In this document: positions 7,939 through 15,699 of the stretch, one piece after another
Layout of the letters: every line of letters starts with the position of its first letter
How positions within the stretch are numbered: the stretch's first letter is position 1
Assembly (NCBI GenBank): GCA_964401385.1
Contig: CAYNYF010000049.1
Span: 1 to 31,988, forward strand
Length of the DNA: 31,988 nucleotides
DNA from: CAYNYF01 sp964401385
GTDB lineage: Bacteria; Planctomycetota; Phycisphaerae; SM23-33
Direction: 5' to 3'
Notes under the pieces: generated by a model
Databases searched by the model: none
Told to the model about the DNA's origin: nothing
The model's input: only the letters and a program-made list of their open reading frames with translations
Position numbers and translations under genes: made by a program

Positions 7939-9054
7939 ATGAAAATGACAAAGATTCGCCGCATCGGGCTGCTTACCGGCGGGGGCGACTGCCCCGGCCT
8001 CAACGCCGTCATCCGGGCCGTGGTCAAGACCGGCATCTGGCAACACGGGCTGGAAGTCGTCGGCATCGAGGACGGCTACCTGGGCCTGATCGAGAACCGC
8101 ATGCACGTGATGGACGTGGCCGAGGCCTCCGGCATTCTCACCATCGGGGGGACCATCCTGGGAGCGTGCAACAAGGCCAATCCGCGCCAGTTCGCCATTC
8201 GCGAGGACGGCAAGTGGATCCAGCGCGACGTCACCGACGAGGTGATCGCCCACATCCGCCAGTGGAAGCTGGACGCGCTGATCATCATCGGCGGCGACGG
8301 CACCATGGCGGGCGCGGCCCATCTCATCCGCCACGGGGTCAACGTCGTCGGCGTGCCCAAGACCATCGACAACGACCTGGTGGGCACGGACATCACCTTC
8401 GGGCACGACACGGCCGTGACCACCGCCGCCGAGGCCCTGGACAAGATTCACACCACCGCCTCCAGCCACCACCGGGTGATGGTGGTGGAGCTGATGGGCC
8501 GCTACGCCGGCTGGCTGACCCTGCGCGCGGGCTTGGCCTCCGGGGCCGACGTCATCCTCATCCCCGAGATCCCCTTTGACATGGGCGTGGTCGCCGCCAA
8601 ATGCCTCCAGCGATCCAGAGTGGGCAAGCGCTTCACCATTATCGCCGCCGGCGAGGGGGCCTACCCGGCCGGGGGCGAGATGATCGTCGACCACGTGGTC
8701 GAAAACTCGCCCGACCCGATCCGGCTGGGGGGCCTGGCCAGGTACGTCGCCGGCGAGATCGAGGAACGGACCGCCCTGGAGAGCCGCCACATGGTCCTGG
8801 GGCACGTCCAGCGCGGCGGCACCCCCACCCCCTTCGACCGGATCCTGGCGACGGTGCTGGCCCACCGCGCGGTGGAGCTCGTCATGGAGGGCAGGTTCGG
8901 CGAAATGTCGGTCATCAAGGACGGCAGGATCGGCTCGTTCCCGATCGAATCGGCCGCCGACAAGGTCCGCACCGTGCCCCACGACGACCCGCTCATGCTG
9001 GCGGCCCGGGCCGTGGGGACGTGCTTCGGCGACGGACCGGATGAATCGTCCTGA
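7939..9054 (+). CDS. pfkA: 6-phosphofructokinase, probably ATP-dependent (Gly/Lys clade)
   Basis: Phosphorylates fructose-6-phosphate to the 1,6-bisphosphate. Motifs in order are GGGDCPGLNAVIR (N-terminus), IGGDGTMAGA (Asp120-Gly121), PKTIDND (Lys141; catalytic Asp144), MGRYAGW and HVQRGGTPTPFDR. In this family Gly at the E. coli 104 position indicates ATP and Asp indicates pyrophosphate; Lys rather than Gly at position 124 is normal in PPi enzymes. Here Gly is combined with Lys, the mixed group III pattern, which in studied bacteria and plants is usually ATP-dependent and often not allosteric. At 371 residues it is longer than E. coli PfkA (320), as in that group. ATG 7939 was chosen; a GTG directly upstream and an ATG at 7945 are alternatives. 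Its stop overlaps the next start by one base. Confidence 0.9.
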   Translation: MKMTKIRRIGLLTGGGDCPGLNAVIRAVVKTGIWQHGLEVVGIEDGYLGLIENRMHVMDVAEASGILTIGGTILGACNKANPRQFAIREDGKWIQRDVTDEVIAHIRQWKLDALIIIGGDGTMAGAAHLIRHGVNVVGVPKTIDNDLVGTDITFGHDTAVTTAAEALDKIHTTASSHHRVMVVELMGRYAGWLTLRAGLASGADVILIPEIPFDMGVVAAKCLQRSRVGKRFTIIAAGEGAYPAGGEMIVDHVVENSPDPIRLGGLARYVAGEIEERTALESRHMVLGHVQRGGTPTPFDRILATVLAHRAVELVMEGRFGEMSVIKDGRIGSFPIESAADKVRTVPHDDPLMLAARAVGTCFGDGPDESS

Positions 9055-10514
9055 TGAACGCCGGCAAGCTCAGCGCGACACTGATCCGGCCGGTGTGGCT
9101 GTTCGCTTTCGCCCTTGCGGCAGCCGGGGCCGAGCCGCCCCAGCCGCCGGCGAAGGCGTCCATCGAGCAGCTCGTCGCCGACTACCGCGCGGATACCGGT
9201 GCCGACGTCGGCCTGCACGCCGTGCGCCTGGCCGACGGAGAGCCGCTCTGCCGAATCCGCCCCACCGATCGGTTCATCCCGGCCAGCAACCAGAAGATCC
9301 TCACCTCGGCCGTGGCCCTGAAGCGCCTGGGACCGGACTTCCACTTCCGCACGAAGCTGGCGACGGCCGGCAGGGACCTGCTCGTCATCGGCGACGGCGA
9401 CCCGACCACCGGCGACGCTCGCCTGGCCGAGGCCCACAAGGAAACCATCTACGCCGCCTTCGACCGTTGGGCCGAGGCGCTCAAGCGGGCGGGCGTCCGC
9501 CGGATCGAAGGCGACCTCCTCATCCGCGCCGGCATCTTCCAGGGGCCGTATTTCCACCCCGACTGGCCGGTCCGCCAGCGGCAGCGCTGGTACGCGGCGC
9601 CGGCGGCGGCCGTGAATTTCAACGACAACTGCTTCGACGTCGGCTTTGCAGTCGAAGGCGAGAAGGTCCGCCCGGTCGTGGCCCCGGTCAGCCGGTTCCT
9701 CCGCGTTCGCAGCCGGGTGAGCTTGGGCGGGCGGCACCTGTGGCGATGCCGCTTCGACAAGAGCGGCGACGGCATAACGCTGACGGGCACGGTCAGCCGG
9801 GCCACGCCCGATCCCCTGCCCGTGGCCGCCCCGGACCCGCCGATGCTCTTCGGCTGCGTGCTGATGGACAGGCTGGTCCGGGCCGGGATCGCGTTCCAGG
9901 GAAAGATCGTGGTTTCGCCGGACCCGGCCGGGCCGTGGCGGGCCGACGGCCTGCGCGTCATCGCCACGGAGACCACCCCGCTTCCGGCGGTGCTGCGGCG
10001 GGCGAACAAGCACAGCCACAACCTCACGGCCGAGTGCCTGTTCCTGCGCAGCGCGGTCGAGCCCGGCGCGCCGGCGACCTGGGAGAAAGCGGCCAAGGCC
10101 GCCGCGGCGGTGCTGCAAGCCGACTACGGCCTGCCCGCCGGGCAGTTCCACGTCGCCGACGGCTCGGGCCTCTCCGGCAAGAACCGCGTCAGCCCCGCCG
10201 CCATTACGTCGCTGCTGGGGGCCATGGCCGGGAAGAAGGCATTCGTCGAATCGCTGGCCATCGCCGGCGTGGACGGGTCGCTCCAACGGCGGCTGGCCGG
10301 GCCGATCTGCCGCGGGCGCATCCTGGGAAAGACCGGCTCCCTGACCGGGGTCAGCGCCCTGAGCGGTTACGTCCTCGACCGGGACGGGAAGCCCGCCCTG
10401 GCCTTCAGCATCCTCATCAACGGGCGGACGCGCGGAAAACGCCACGATGCCCGCGGCCTTCAGGCGGCGGTGTGCAGAGCGCTGATCCGGGCGGTGGACG
10501 CCCCCGCCCCGTGA
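9054..10514 (+). CDS. dacB: D-alanyl-D-alanine carboxypeptidase/endopeptidase (PBP4, peptidase S13)
   Basis: A periplasmic low-molecular-weight penicillin-binding protein that trims or cleaves peptide cross-links in peptidoglycan. All three active-site motifs are present: SNQK (Ser78, Lys81), SHN (321-323) and KTG (426-428). The long insert between SxxK and SxN is characteristic of S13/PBP4. The N-terminus (about residues 1-27, ending AAAGAE) looks like a signal peptide. Its 486 residues match the family. The ATG at 9054 shares its A with the phosphofructokinase TGA, so translation is probably coupled, although no functional link between the two is obvious. It converges on the CNNM pair with a 24-base gap. 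Confidence 0.93.
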   Translation: MNAGKLSATLIRPVWLFAFALAAAGAEPPQPPAKASIEQLVADYRADTGADVGLHAVRLADGEPLCRIRPTDRFIPASNQKILTSAVALKRLGPDFHFRTKLATAGRDLLVIGDGDPTTGDARLAEAHKETIYAAFDRWAEALKRAGVRRIEGDLLIRAGIFQGPYFHPDWPVRQRQRWYAAPAAAVNFNDNCFDVGFAVEGEKVRPVVAPVSRFLRVRSRVSLGGRHLWRCRFDKSGDGITLTGTVSRATPDPLPVAAPDPPMLFGCVLMDRLVRAGIAFQGKIVVSPDPAGPWRADGLRVIATETTPLPAVLRRANKHSHNLTAECLFLRSAVEPGAPATWEKAAKAAAAVLQADYGLPAGQFHVADGSGLSGKNRVSPAAITSLLGAMAGKKAFVESLAIAGVDGSLQRRLAGPICRGRILGKTGSLTGVSALSGYVLDRDGKPALAFSILINGRTRGKRHDARGLQAAVCRALIRAVDAPAP

Positions 10515-10538
10515 GTGCGATCGCAGGCCCGCCCGCGG

Positions 10539-11540
10539 CTACCATTCCTCCAGCTCCCCGACGATCTCCTCGACCAGGTCCTTCACGCTGGCAACGCCGA
10601 GGCACTGCCCCTCGGCGGAGACGACGAAGCACATGGCCTCGCGCCGGCGCTGCAGCTCGAACATCACCTCGATGACGCCCAGGTGCTCGGGGAGCACCAG
10701 CGGCGGCCGGACGTGGGCGGACGGCGGCGAGCCGCTCTGATCCAGCAGGACGTCGTAGATGTTCAGCACGCCGACGATGTTCTCCCGGCGCCCGGCGTAC
10801 ACGCCCACACGCGGATGGCCGCTGGCCCGCAGCAGCTCCCGAAGCTCATCGGGCGTGGTCGCCTCGGAAACCACCACCGCCCGCGCCAGCGGGACCATGA
10901 CGTCGCGCAGGCGGACGCGGCGGATGTTGACCACGCGCTGGGCGATGATGGACTGCGTGTGGCTCAGTGCGCCGCTGGCCCGGCCCTCGTCCAGGATGCT
11001 GCCGATGTGCCGGCCGCGGGCCAGCGGGCTGTCCTGCGGCCCCGGCCGCCGGCCCGCCAGCCGCATCACCGCCCACACCGACGCCCGGATCAGGCCGACC
11101 ACGCCGACGGCGGTGAACAGCCGCTGCGAGAAGCCCAGGAACTGCGAAAACACGTACGTCAGCGTCTCCCCGTGCCGGTGGAAGAGATACTTCGGCAGCA
11201 GCTCGCAGAAGATGAAGATCAGCGGCGTGAGAATGGCGACGGCGTACCAGTCCGGTCGCGGCCAGCGGCGGGTGGTCAGCACCAGCACCATCCCCGCCGA
11301 GGCAAGGTAGTTGGCCAGGTTGTTGCCGACCAGGATCGCGATCAGCGACCGGTCCGCGTGCCGCTGGAGCCGCCGCAGTCGCGACGCCCGCCGGCTGCCG
11401 GACTCGGCCCGCAGGTCCAGGCGAATCTTGTTAACGGCGTAGGTGCCGGTCTCCAGTCCGCTGTACAGGAACGAAAGCGTCATGCCCGACAGCAGCATCG
11501 CCCAGCCGGCGGCCGCGGCCATGTTCAGGGCGGCGATCAT
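10539..11540 (-). CDS. CNNM-domain/CBS membrane protein (short paralogue)
   Basis: The 333-residue protein has an N-terminal DUF21 (CNNM) transmembrane domain (about residues 1-170; hydrophobic runs near AAAAGWAMLLSGMTLSFLY, NLANYLASAGMVLVL and YAVAILTPLIFIFCELLPK). A CBS pair follows (about 205-333: VRLRDVMVPLARAV, HPRVGVYAG, ENIVGVLNIYD, CLGVASVKDLVEEIVGE). The family is associated with magnesium efflux or homeostasis, with CBS domains binding adenine nucleotides. It lacks the C-terminal CorC/HlyC domain carried by its upstream neighbour and ends right after the second CBS. Its ATG overlaps the neighbour's TGA (ATGA at 11537-11540), so the two are coupled and may form a heteromer. The gene symbol is uncertain. 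Confidence 0.85.
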   Translation of the reverse strand: MIAALNMAAAAGWAMLLSGMTLSFLYSGLETGTYAVNKIRLDLRAESGSRRASRLRRLQRHADRSLIAILVGNNLANYLASAGMVLVLTTRRWPRPDWYAVAILTPLIFIFCELLPKYLFHRHGETLTYVFSQFLGFSQRLFTAVGVVGLIRASVWAVMRLAGRRPGPQDSPLARGRHIGSILDEGRASGALSHTQSIIAQRVVNIRRVRLRDVMVPLARAVVVSEATTPDELRELLRASGHPRVGVYAGRRENIVGVLNIYDVLLDQSGSPPSAHVRPPLVLPEHLGVIEVMFELQRRREAMCFVVSAEGQCLGVASVKDLVEEIVGELEEW

Positions 11541-12826
11541 GCTTGCCCCCCCTGCAACCGGACGCGCAGCAGGGCGACCCGCCGGTGCTGCATGGCCTCG
11601 ACGGTGAAGGTGAGGTTGCGATAGGCGGCGGTCTCCCCGACCTGGGGAATGTGGCCGAGAATCGAGATCACCAGTCCGCCCACCGTGGTGAAGCCGGCGG
11701 CCACCAGGTCGATGGGGAACGCATCGGACCACTCATGGATCGGCAGGTTCGCGTCGACCAACCACTCGGCCGGACCCACCTTGCGCACGGGCGGGGCGCG
11801 CTTGGCCTCGCGGGCGTCGGCGATGTCGCCGACAATCTCCTCCAGGATGTCCTCCAGCGTGATCAGTCCGGCCGTGCCGCCGTACTCGTCCACGACGATG
11901 CCCACCTGGCTGCGGGTCGCACGGAATTGCAGCAGCGCCCGCTCCAGCGGGGCCGACTCCGGCACGAACCGGACCGGCGAGACGATCTCGCGAAGCGGCT
12001 TGCCCGGGTTGACCAGCAGCCGCTTGGCGTGGACGACGCCCACGACGTGGTCGAGGTCGCCCTCGTAGACGGGAATCTTGGTGGTCCCCTTCTCCCGGAT
12101 GATCTCCAGCACGCCCTCGGGCGGTGCGTCCACGTCGTAGGCGACCACGTCCACGCGGGGAACCATGATGTCGCTGGCGCGCAGGTCGGTCAGCTCCAGC
12201 ACTTCCTGGAGCAGCTCCGTCTCGTCCTGCCCGATCAGGCCGCGCTTCTGGGAAAGCGCCAGCAGGGCGGCCAGCTCCTCGGCGGACAGATCCGCCGAGC
12301 GGGCCCTGGCCGGGGCCAGCAGCCGCGTCAGCGGCACCACCACCACTGCCATCAGCAGCCGCCGCACCGGCTCGAACGCCCGCCCCAGGATCGCCAGCGC
12401 CGGCGCCGCCGGCGGGGCCAGGCGCCGGGCCCAGACGTACGCCACCGTCTTGGGGATGACCTCGCTGGCGATGATCGTGGCCAGCAGCGTGCCCACCGCC
12501 AGCACCGACGCCCACAGCCGCCCGTTGGGCAGCACGGCGCCGGCACGCATCACCAGCAACGAGGAGACCACGAAATACAGGATGCGGAAGACGTTGGTGC
12601 CCAGCAGCACCGTCGTCAGCACGTTGCCGGGGCGGCGCATCAGCAGCGGCACCATCCGCGCCATCTTGCGCGGGTCCTGCCCCAGGGCGAACAGCTCCCC
12701 GCGGGAGAGGCTGAACAGCGCCGTCTCGGCCCCGCTGAAGAACGCCGCCGCCGCCAGCAGCCCGCACAACAGGACGAGCTGCCAGACCTGATCGGCGAGA
12801 AACTCCCCAAACGTCATTGCCAGCAT
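11537..12826 (-). CDS. CNNM/CBS/CorC-HlyC membrane protein
   Basis: Membrane protein of the CNNM/CorC (HlyC-like) family. An N-terminal DUF21 domain of about four helices contains FSGAETALFSLSR, the conserved first-helix motif. A CBS pair follows (about residues 195-320: LRASDIMVPRVDVVAYD, TKIPVYEGDLDHVVGVVH, SQVGIVVDEYGGTAGLITLEDILEEIVGDI). A C-terminal CorC/HlyC transporter-associated domain holds FTTVGGLVISILGHIP. Its 429 residues are full length. ATG 12826 is a compromise: 12817 and 12865 are also in frame and none has a strong Shine-Dalgarno. It lies about 45 bases after the MBL-fold gene, and the miaA-MBL-CNNM-CNNM order suggests one transcript. The family is firm; the transported ion is inferred. 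Confidence 0.88.
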   Translation of the reverse strand: MLAMTFGEFLADQVWQLVLLCGLLAAAAFFSGAETALFSLSRGELFALGQDPRKMARMVPLLMRRPGNVLTTVLLGTNVFRILYFVVSSLLVMRAGAVLPNGRLWASVLAVGTLLATIIASEVIPKTVAYVWARRLAPPAAPALAILGRAFEPVRRLLMAVVVVPLTRLLAPARARSADLSAEELAALLALSQKRGLIGQDETELLQEVLELTDLRASDIMVPRVDVVAYDVDAPPEGVLEIIREKGTTKIPVYEGDLDHVVGVVHAKRLLVNPGKPLREIVSPVRFVPESAPLERALLQFRATRSQVGIVVDEYGGTAGLITLEDILEEIVGDIADAREAKRAPPVRKVGPAEWLVDANLPIHEWSDAFPIDLVAAGFTTVGGLVISILGHIPQVGETAAYRNLTFTVEAMQHRRVALLRVRLQGGQA

Positions 12827-12871
12827 ATCAGCTCGGCTGCCGCTTGCGCGGCCGCCCCTTGTCATTTCCCA

Positions 12872-13555
12872 TCAGGCCATCCACCGCGTGGGAGACAGCA
12901 TGTAGTTGTCGTGTCCGCAAACGATCACGTCGGCGATTTCGATGATTTCGGTCAGGCTCTGCATGGCCGCGACGGCATCGGCGGAGCCCGACCACACGCG
13001 CCCGGCCAGCACGTACTCGGACGTAATGGCCGCGTCGCCGGCCACCAGGACGGTCCGGCTCGGCGCCGCCAGCAGCAGCCCGGCCGAGCCCACCGACGCC
13101 CCCGGCAGCGGGAACAGATGAACCGATCGGGTGAGCTTGTCCGGCGCCGCCGTGAAGCGCTCCAGCAGCTCCAGGTCGCTGCGGACGGCCCGCTCGAGCT
13201 GGGCCCCGCGGCGCTCGGCCGATTCGGCCAGCGTGTCCAGTGTCTGCCGATAAGCCAGCAGCTCCTGCTCGCCGCAGGTCCACCGGGCCTGGCCGAACGC
13301 CTCGATGCTGCGCCGGTGCGTCGGGCGGAGCGTCGTGCAGAACACGTCGGTGATCTCTTCCGACCGCAGGCCCGTCCGCTCGAACAGCCGGTTCACCAAG
13401 GCCGCGGCCGGAAGCGAGGGGTCCACCAGGATCAGCCGGTCCTCGTCTCTGACCAGCGTCGTGGTGGCGTGCGGGGTGCGCAGACCCGGCGCCTCCGACC
13501 AGAACGGGTTGGACGACATCGCCCCAAGGCTGACGACCGTGAACTCCACGCTCAT
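12872..13555 (-). CDS. Metallo-beta-lactamase-fold protein with degenerate metal site
   Basis: The 227-residue product follows the MBL-fold plan: an early strand with LVDPS, a TTLRPTHRR segment where the HxHxDH metal motif should be (residues 75-80), LPGASVGSAG where PGHxxGS is expected, VAGDA (Asp174) and a late VIVCGHDN (His215). Three of four residues of the first motif are replaced (Thr75, Arg77, Thr79; only His80 remains), and the middle histidine is Ala153. A standard dinuclear site therefore cannot form, so catalysis of the usual hydrolase type is unlikely. The frame is intact with normal codon use, so it is not an obvious pseudogene. It lies between miaA and the CNNM pair. Its function is unknown; a binding or scaffold role is possible. 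Confidence 0.8.
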   Translation of the reverse strand: MSVEFTVVSLGAMSSNPFWSEAPGLRTPHATTTLVRDEDRLILVDPSLPAAALVNRLFERTGLRSEEITDVFCTTLRPTHRRSIEAFGQARWTCGEQELLAYRQTLDTLAESAERRGAQLERAVRSDLELLERFTAAPDKLTRSVHLFPLPGASVGSAGLLLAAPSRTVLVAGDAAITSEYVLAGRVWSGSADAVAAMQSLTEIIEIADVIVCGHDNYMLSPTRWMA

Positions 13556-13639
13556 TGGATCACCATCTTAACCGCTCGCGGGCCGCAGAAACAGGCCCGC
13601 CAAGGCGCCGGTCGAACGGCCGGCCGTCCCGGGAGCACC

Positions 13640-14574
13640 TCAGGCCTGCTCGATGAACTTCATCGCCGCCTCGGCAAGCGAGTCGGCGTCGGCGGCGTCG
13701 AGCCAGTGGATCTGCCGCATCTGCCGAAACCACGTCCGCTGGTGCTTGGCGAACTTCCGGGTATTGATCTTCGTCCGCTCGACGGCCTCGGCGAGGCTGC
13801 ACTGTCCGCGGAGGTGGCGGATCATCTCGGCGTAGCCCAGGGCCTGGGCGGCCTGATCGGCCAGGCCGGCGGGCTCGGCCAGCAGGGCGGCGACCTCCTC
13901 CGGCAGGCCCAGCTCGATCATGCGCTTGACGCGGGCGTTGATGCGGCGGTTGGTCTGATCCACCGGCCGGCGGACGCCGATGAACACGCCGTCGTATCGA
14001 GGCGTGGGCGAATCCCACTGCCGCTGGAGCCGGCTGATGGGCTCACCCGTCAGAAGCTGCACCTCCAGGGCTCGGATGATCCGCTTTTCGTCGTTGGGGT
14101 GCACCCGCCCGGCCGTGGCCGGATCCACCCGCGCCAGCTCGGCGTGCAGCGCCGCCAGCCCCTCCGCGGCCGCTCGCTCCTTCAGCCGCCGGCGAAGCTC
14201 CGGATCGGCCCCGGGACCGTCGAAGAGACCCTCCGAGAGGGCCTTGACGTACAGCGGGCTGCCCCCGACGGCCAGCACCACTTGGCCGGCGGCGGCGATC
14301 TCGGCGATGGCCCGGTCGGCGTGCTCGACGTACCGGGCGACGCTGAAGGGCTCGCTCGGCTCGACGATGTCGATGCAGTGGTGCCGGACCTCCGCCCGCG
14401 CCGCCGGCGAAGGCTTGGCCGTGCCGATGTCCATCCGCCGGTAGACCTTCATGGAATCGACGCTGNNNNNNNNNNCACGCTGACGATCTGCCCCCCCAGC
14501 CGCCGGGCCAGAGACCCCCCCAAAGCGCTCTTGCCGCCGGCCGTGCAGCCCACAATGAAATACACGCGCGTCAT
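13640..14574 (-). CDS. miaA: tRNA dimethylallyltransferase MiaA, interrupted by an assembly gap
   Basis: Transfers a dimethylallyl group to N6 of A37 in tRNAs reading UNN codons. The N-terminal P-loop is GCTAGGKSAL, followed by GGQIVSV and then the 10-N gap. Past the gap come SVDSMKVYRRMDIGTAKP (substrate-binding Asp), VGGSPLYVKAL, NDEKRIIRALEV, QALGYAEMIRH and KFAKHQRTWFR, all in family order. As written, the 10 Ns put the two halves in different frames. The gap edges share ACGCTG; collapsing them (removing 17 positions) restores one frame and yields the canonical QIVSVDSMKVY, about 305 residues, the normal length. The gene is therefore almost certainly intact in the organism. It is probably first in a minus-strand unit with the MBL-fold and CNNM genes. 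Confidence 0.93.
14466..14475. other. 10-N scaffold gap within miaA
   Basis: Ten unknown bases. ACGCTG occurs at both edges (14460-14465 and 14477-14482), which suggests that the joined contigs overlap and the gap length is arbitrary. Confidence 0.9.
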
Positions 14575-14631
14575 CCGGGCGCGATTCTGAATGCCCGCCG
14601 GCAGCCTGTCAAGCCCACCCCCGCCGCCGGG

Positions 14632-14671
14632 AATCCACGAGTTACACGAGGAGTCCACGAATTACACGAAT
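14632..14671. repeat. Two tandem 20-bp direct repeats (CCACGA-TTACACGA type)
   Basis: AATCCACGAGTTACACGAGG (14632-14651) is followed directly by AGTCCACGAATTACACGAAT (14652-14671), identical at 16 of 20 positions. A partial third copy (TACACAAAT) follows. Its low GC contrasts with the surrounding sequence, suggesting an interspersed intergenic repeat. Confidence 0.6.
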
Positions 14672-14791
14672 TACACAAATAGGGAGAACTCACTGAAGAA
14701 ACGCAACGGCCGTTCGTATAGCTCTTCCAAACGGACGGCAGCAATCTTTGAACAGTGGACGTGCCCACCTCCCTGCCTACCTCCCTGGCCA

Positions 14792-14809
14792 CCTGCCTAC
14801 CAAGGCAGG
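14792..14809. repeat. Small palindrome CCTGCCT-ACCA-AGGCAGG
   Basis: A perfect 7-bp stem with a 4-base loop. CCTGCCTACC also occurs at 14772-14781, and GGCAGGC-like words recur just downstream and at the window's left edge (1-90). It looks like a small dispersed inverted-repeat element rather than a terminator, since no T-run follows. Confidence 0.45.
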
Positions 14810-14857
14810 GGGCCGGAAGGCAGGCGGGCGTGGCGAACGGGGGCCCCCTGCGCAAAG

Positions 14858-14895
14858 ACAGACCCCGCCTGGCCGTTCGACCGGACGGGGTCTGT
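14858..14895 (-). terminator. Terminator of the small PEP-CTERM gene
   Basis: On the minus strand ACAGACCCCG pairs perfectly over 10 bp with CGGGGTCTGT around an 18-base inner segment that can fold further (GGTC/GGCC-type pairs). It starts 46 bases after the stop and is followed by a short CTTTG. The stem is strong and the U-tract weak. Confidence 0.65.
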
Positions 14896-14941
14896 TGTCA
14901 GCTAACTGTCTGTCGTTGGGTGTCTACTGACGCCCTGGCAA

Positions 14942-15535
14942 TTACCGTCTGCGGCGGCGGATCAACGCAACACCGCCGATCACGATCAGACCAAGCGTCG
15001 CGGGCTCGGGAATGCACCACGTTCCGGCCATGTCGTAATTCAGACCCTGGCGGGAAATGTAGCCGTCGTAGGATATGTCGCCCGTGGTGCACAGGTACAC
15101 CAGCTGGACGTCCTGGAAATACTCCGACGTGCCGGTGCCCGCCTCGATGTGGTAGGAATTCGGCGCCTCCACGATCCCGGGGTCGACTTTGTTGCCCGGG
15201 AACGGCTCGAAGAAGTACGAGTCGAGCGCCATGTCGTACCCGCTTCCTACCGTGTTGTGGTAGAGTAGGGCGTTTACGTCATCGTCCACGACCACCACGC
15301 CGAATGCCTTCGACTGCTGGATCTCACCGGGCAGGCAGATAGGGTCTGCCTGCTCGCCGACGAAGGTCATGTCGGCGAAGAACGAGAGGTCAAGGCCGTC
15401 GTTGCCGTGTACCCACACGTCGACGCCGTACAACCCGCCGCCCAGATCGGCGATGTTCGCCACCTCCATCGTCGGAGCGGCGAAAGCCGTTGCAGCCAAA
15501 CCCAACACTAGCAAGCTTGCAAGAGTCCTCCCCAT
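14942..15535 (-). CDS. Small secreted PEP-CTERM protein
   Basis: The 197-residue exported protein has a signal peptide MGRTLASLLVLGLAATAFA with likely cleavage before APTMEV. The C-terminal sorting tail is IPEPATLGLIVIGG followed by ALIRRRRR: the PEP motif, a hydrophobic helix and an Arg cluster. The family model is recognition and cleavage by an exosortase, with release or anchoring at the envelope. The middle (about 22-170) is beta-rich, acidic and low in lysine, with cysteines in DPICLPGE, LVYLCTTG and GTWCIPEP. It matches no enzyme I know. The start is supported by AAGGAGA about 7 bases upstream. It has its own consensus promoter and terminator, so it is a monocistronic, probably well-expressed gene. 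No exosortase gene is in the window. Confidence 0.88.
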   Translation of the reverse strand: MGRTLASLLVLGLAATAFAAPTMEVANIADLGGGLYGVDVWVHGNDGLDLSFFADMTFVGEQADPICLPGEIQQSKAFGVVVVDDDVNALLYHNTVGSGYDMALDSYFFEPFPGNKVDPGIVEAPNSYHIEAGTGTSEYFQDVQLVYLCTTGDISYDGYISRQGLNYDMAGTWCIPEPATLGLIVIGGVALIRRRRR

Positions 15536-15661
15536 AGTAATCTCCTTTCTCCTTGAGCTCTTTCTGCTCAGCCAGAACTAATGTACCCTCACGTTCCAGA
15601 CAACACTTGGTTGGCTACCGTTGGAAGGGTAACGTCTCCTCGGCAACCCTCACTAAGCGTC

Positions 15662-15690
15662 AATATACCCCATTCCCCTGATTCTGTCAA
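15662..15690 (-). promoter_or_regulatory. Consensus sigma-70 promoter of the small PEP-CTERM gene
   Basis: On the minus strand TTGACA (15690-15685, 6/6) is separated by exactly 17 bases from TATATT (15667-15662, 5/6). The predicted start near 15655 gives a leader of about 120 nt to the ATG at 15535. Confidence 0.8.
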
Positions 15691-15699
15691 GGCTGCTCT

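Larger units (their letters stand above)
14575..14941. other. Repeat-bearing intergenic region, no gene seen
   Basis: This 367-base stretch between miaA and a PEP-CTERM gene holds a 20-bp direct repeat (14632-14671), a GCAGG-type small palindrome (14792-14809) and the terminator of the PEP-CTERM gene (14858-14895). Frames open across it have no recognisable protein signature. Confidence 0.6.

Noticed and set aside
7669..8982. Long N-terminal extension of the PilZ frame
   Set aside because: It is antisense to phosphofructokinase and low-complexity. PilZ homologues start near the RxxxR motif and there is a ribosome-binding site at the short start.
12872..13555. Beta-lactam resistance gene
   Set aside because: The fold matches, but the metal-binding residues needed for beta-lactamase activity are replaced and there is no signal peptide.
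11543..14590. Open frame of about 1000 codons on the plus strand
   Set aside because: It is antisense to the CNNM pair, the MBL-fold gene and miaA, runs through the N gap and has Arg/Gln/His-rich composition typical of GC-rich shadow frames. The minus-strand genes have clear families.
14858..14895. tRNA-like or small RNA gene suggested by the long hairpin
   Set aside because: There is no cloverleaf or promoter. Position just after a stop codon fits a terminator.
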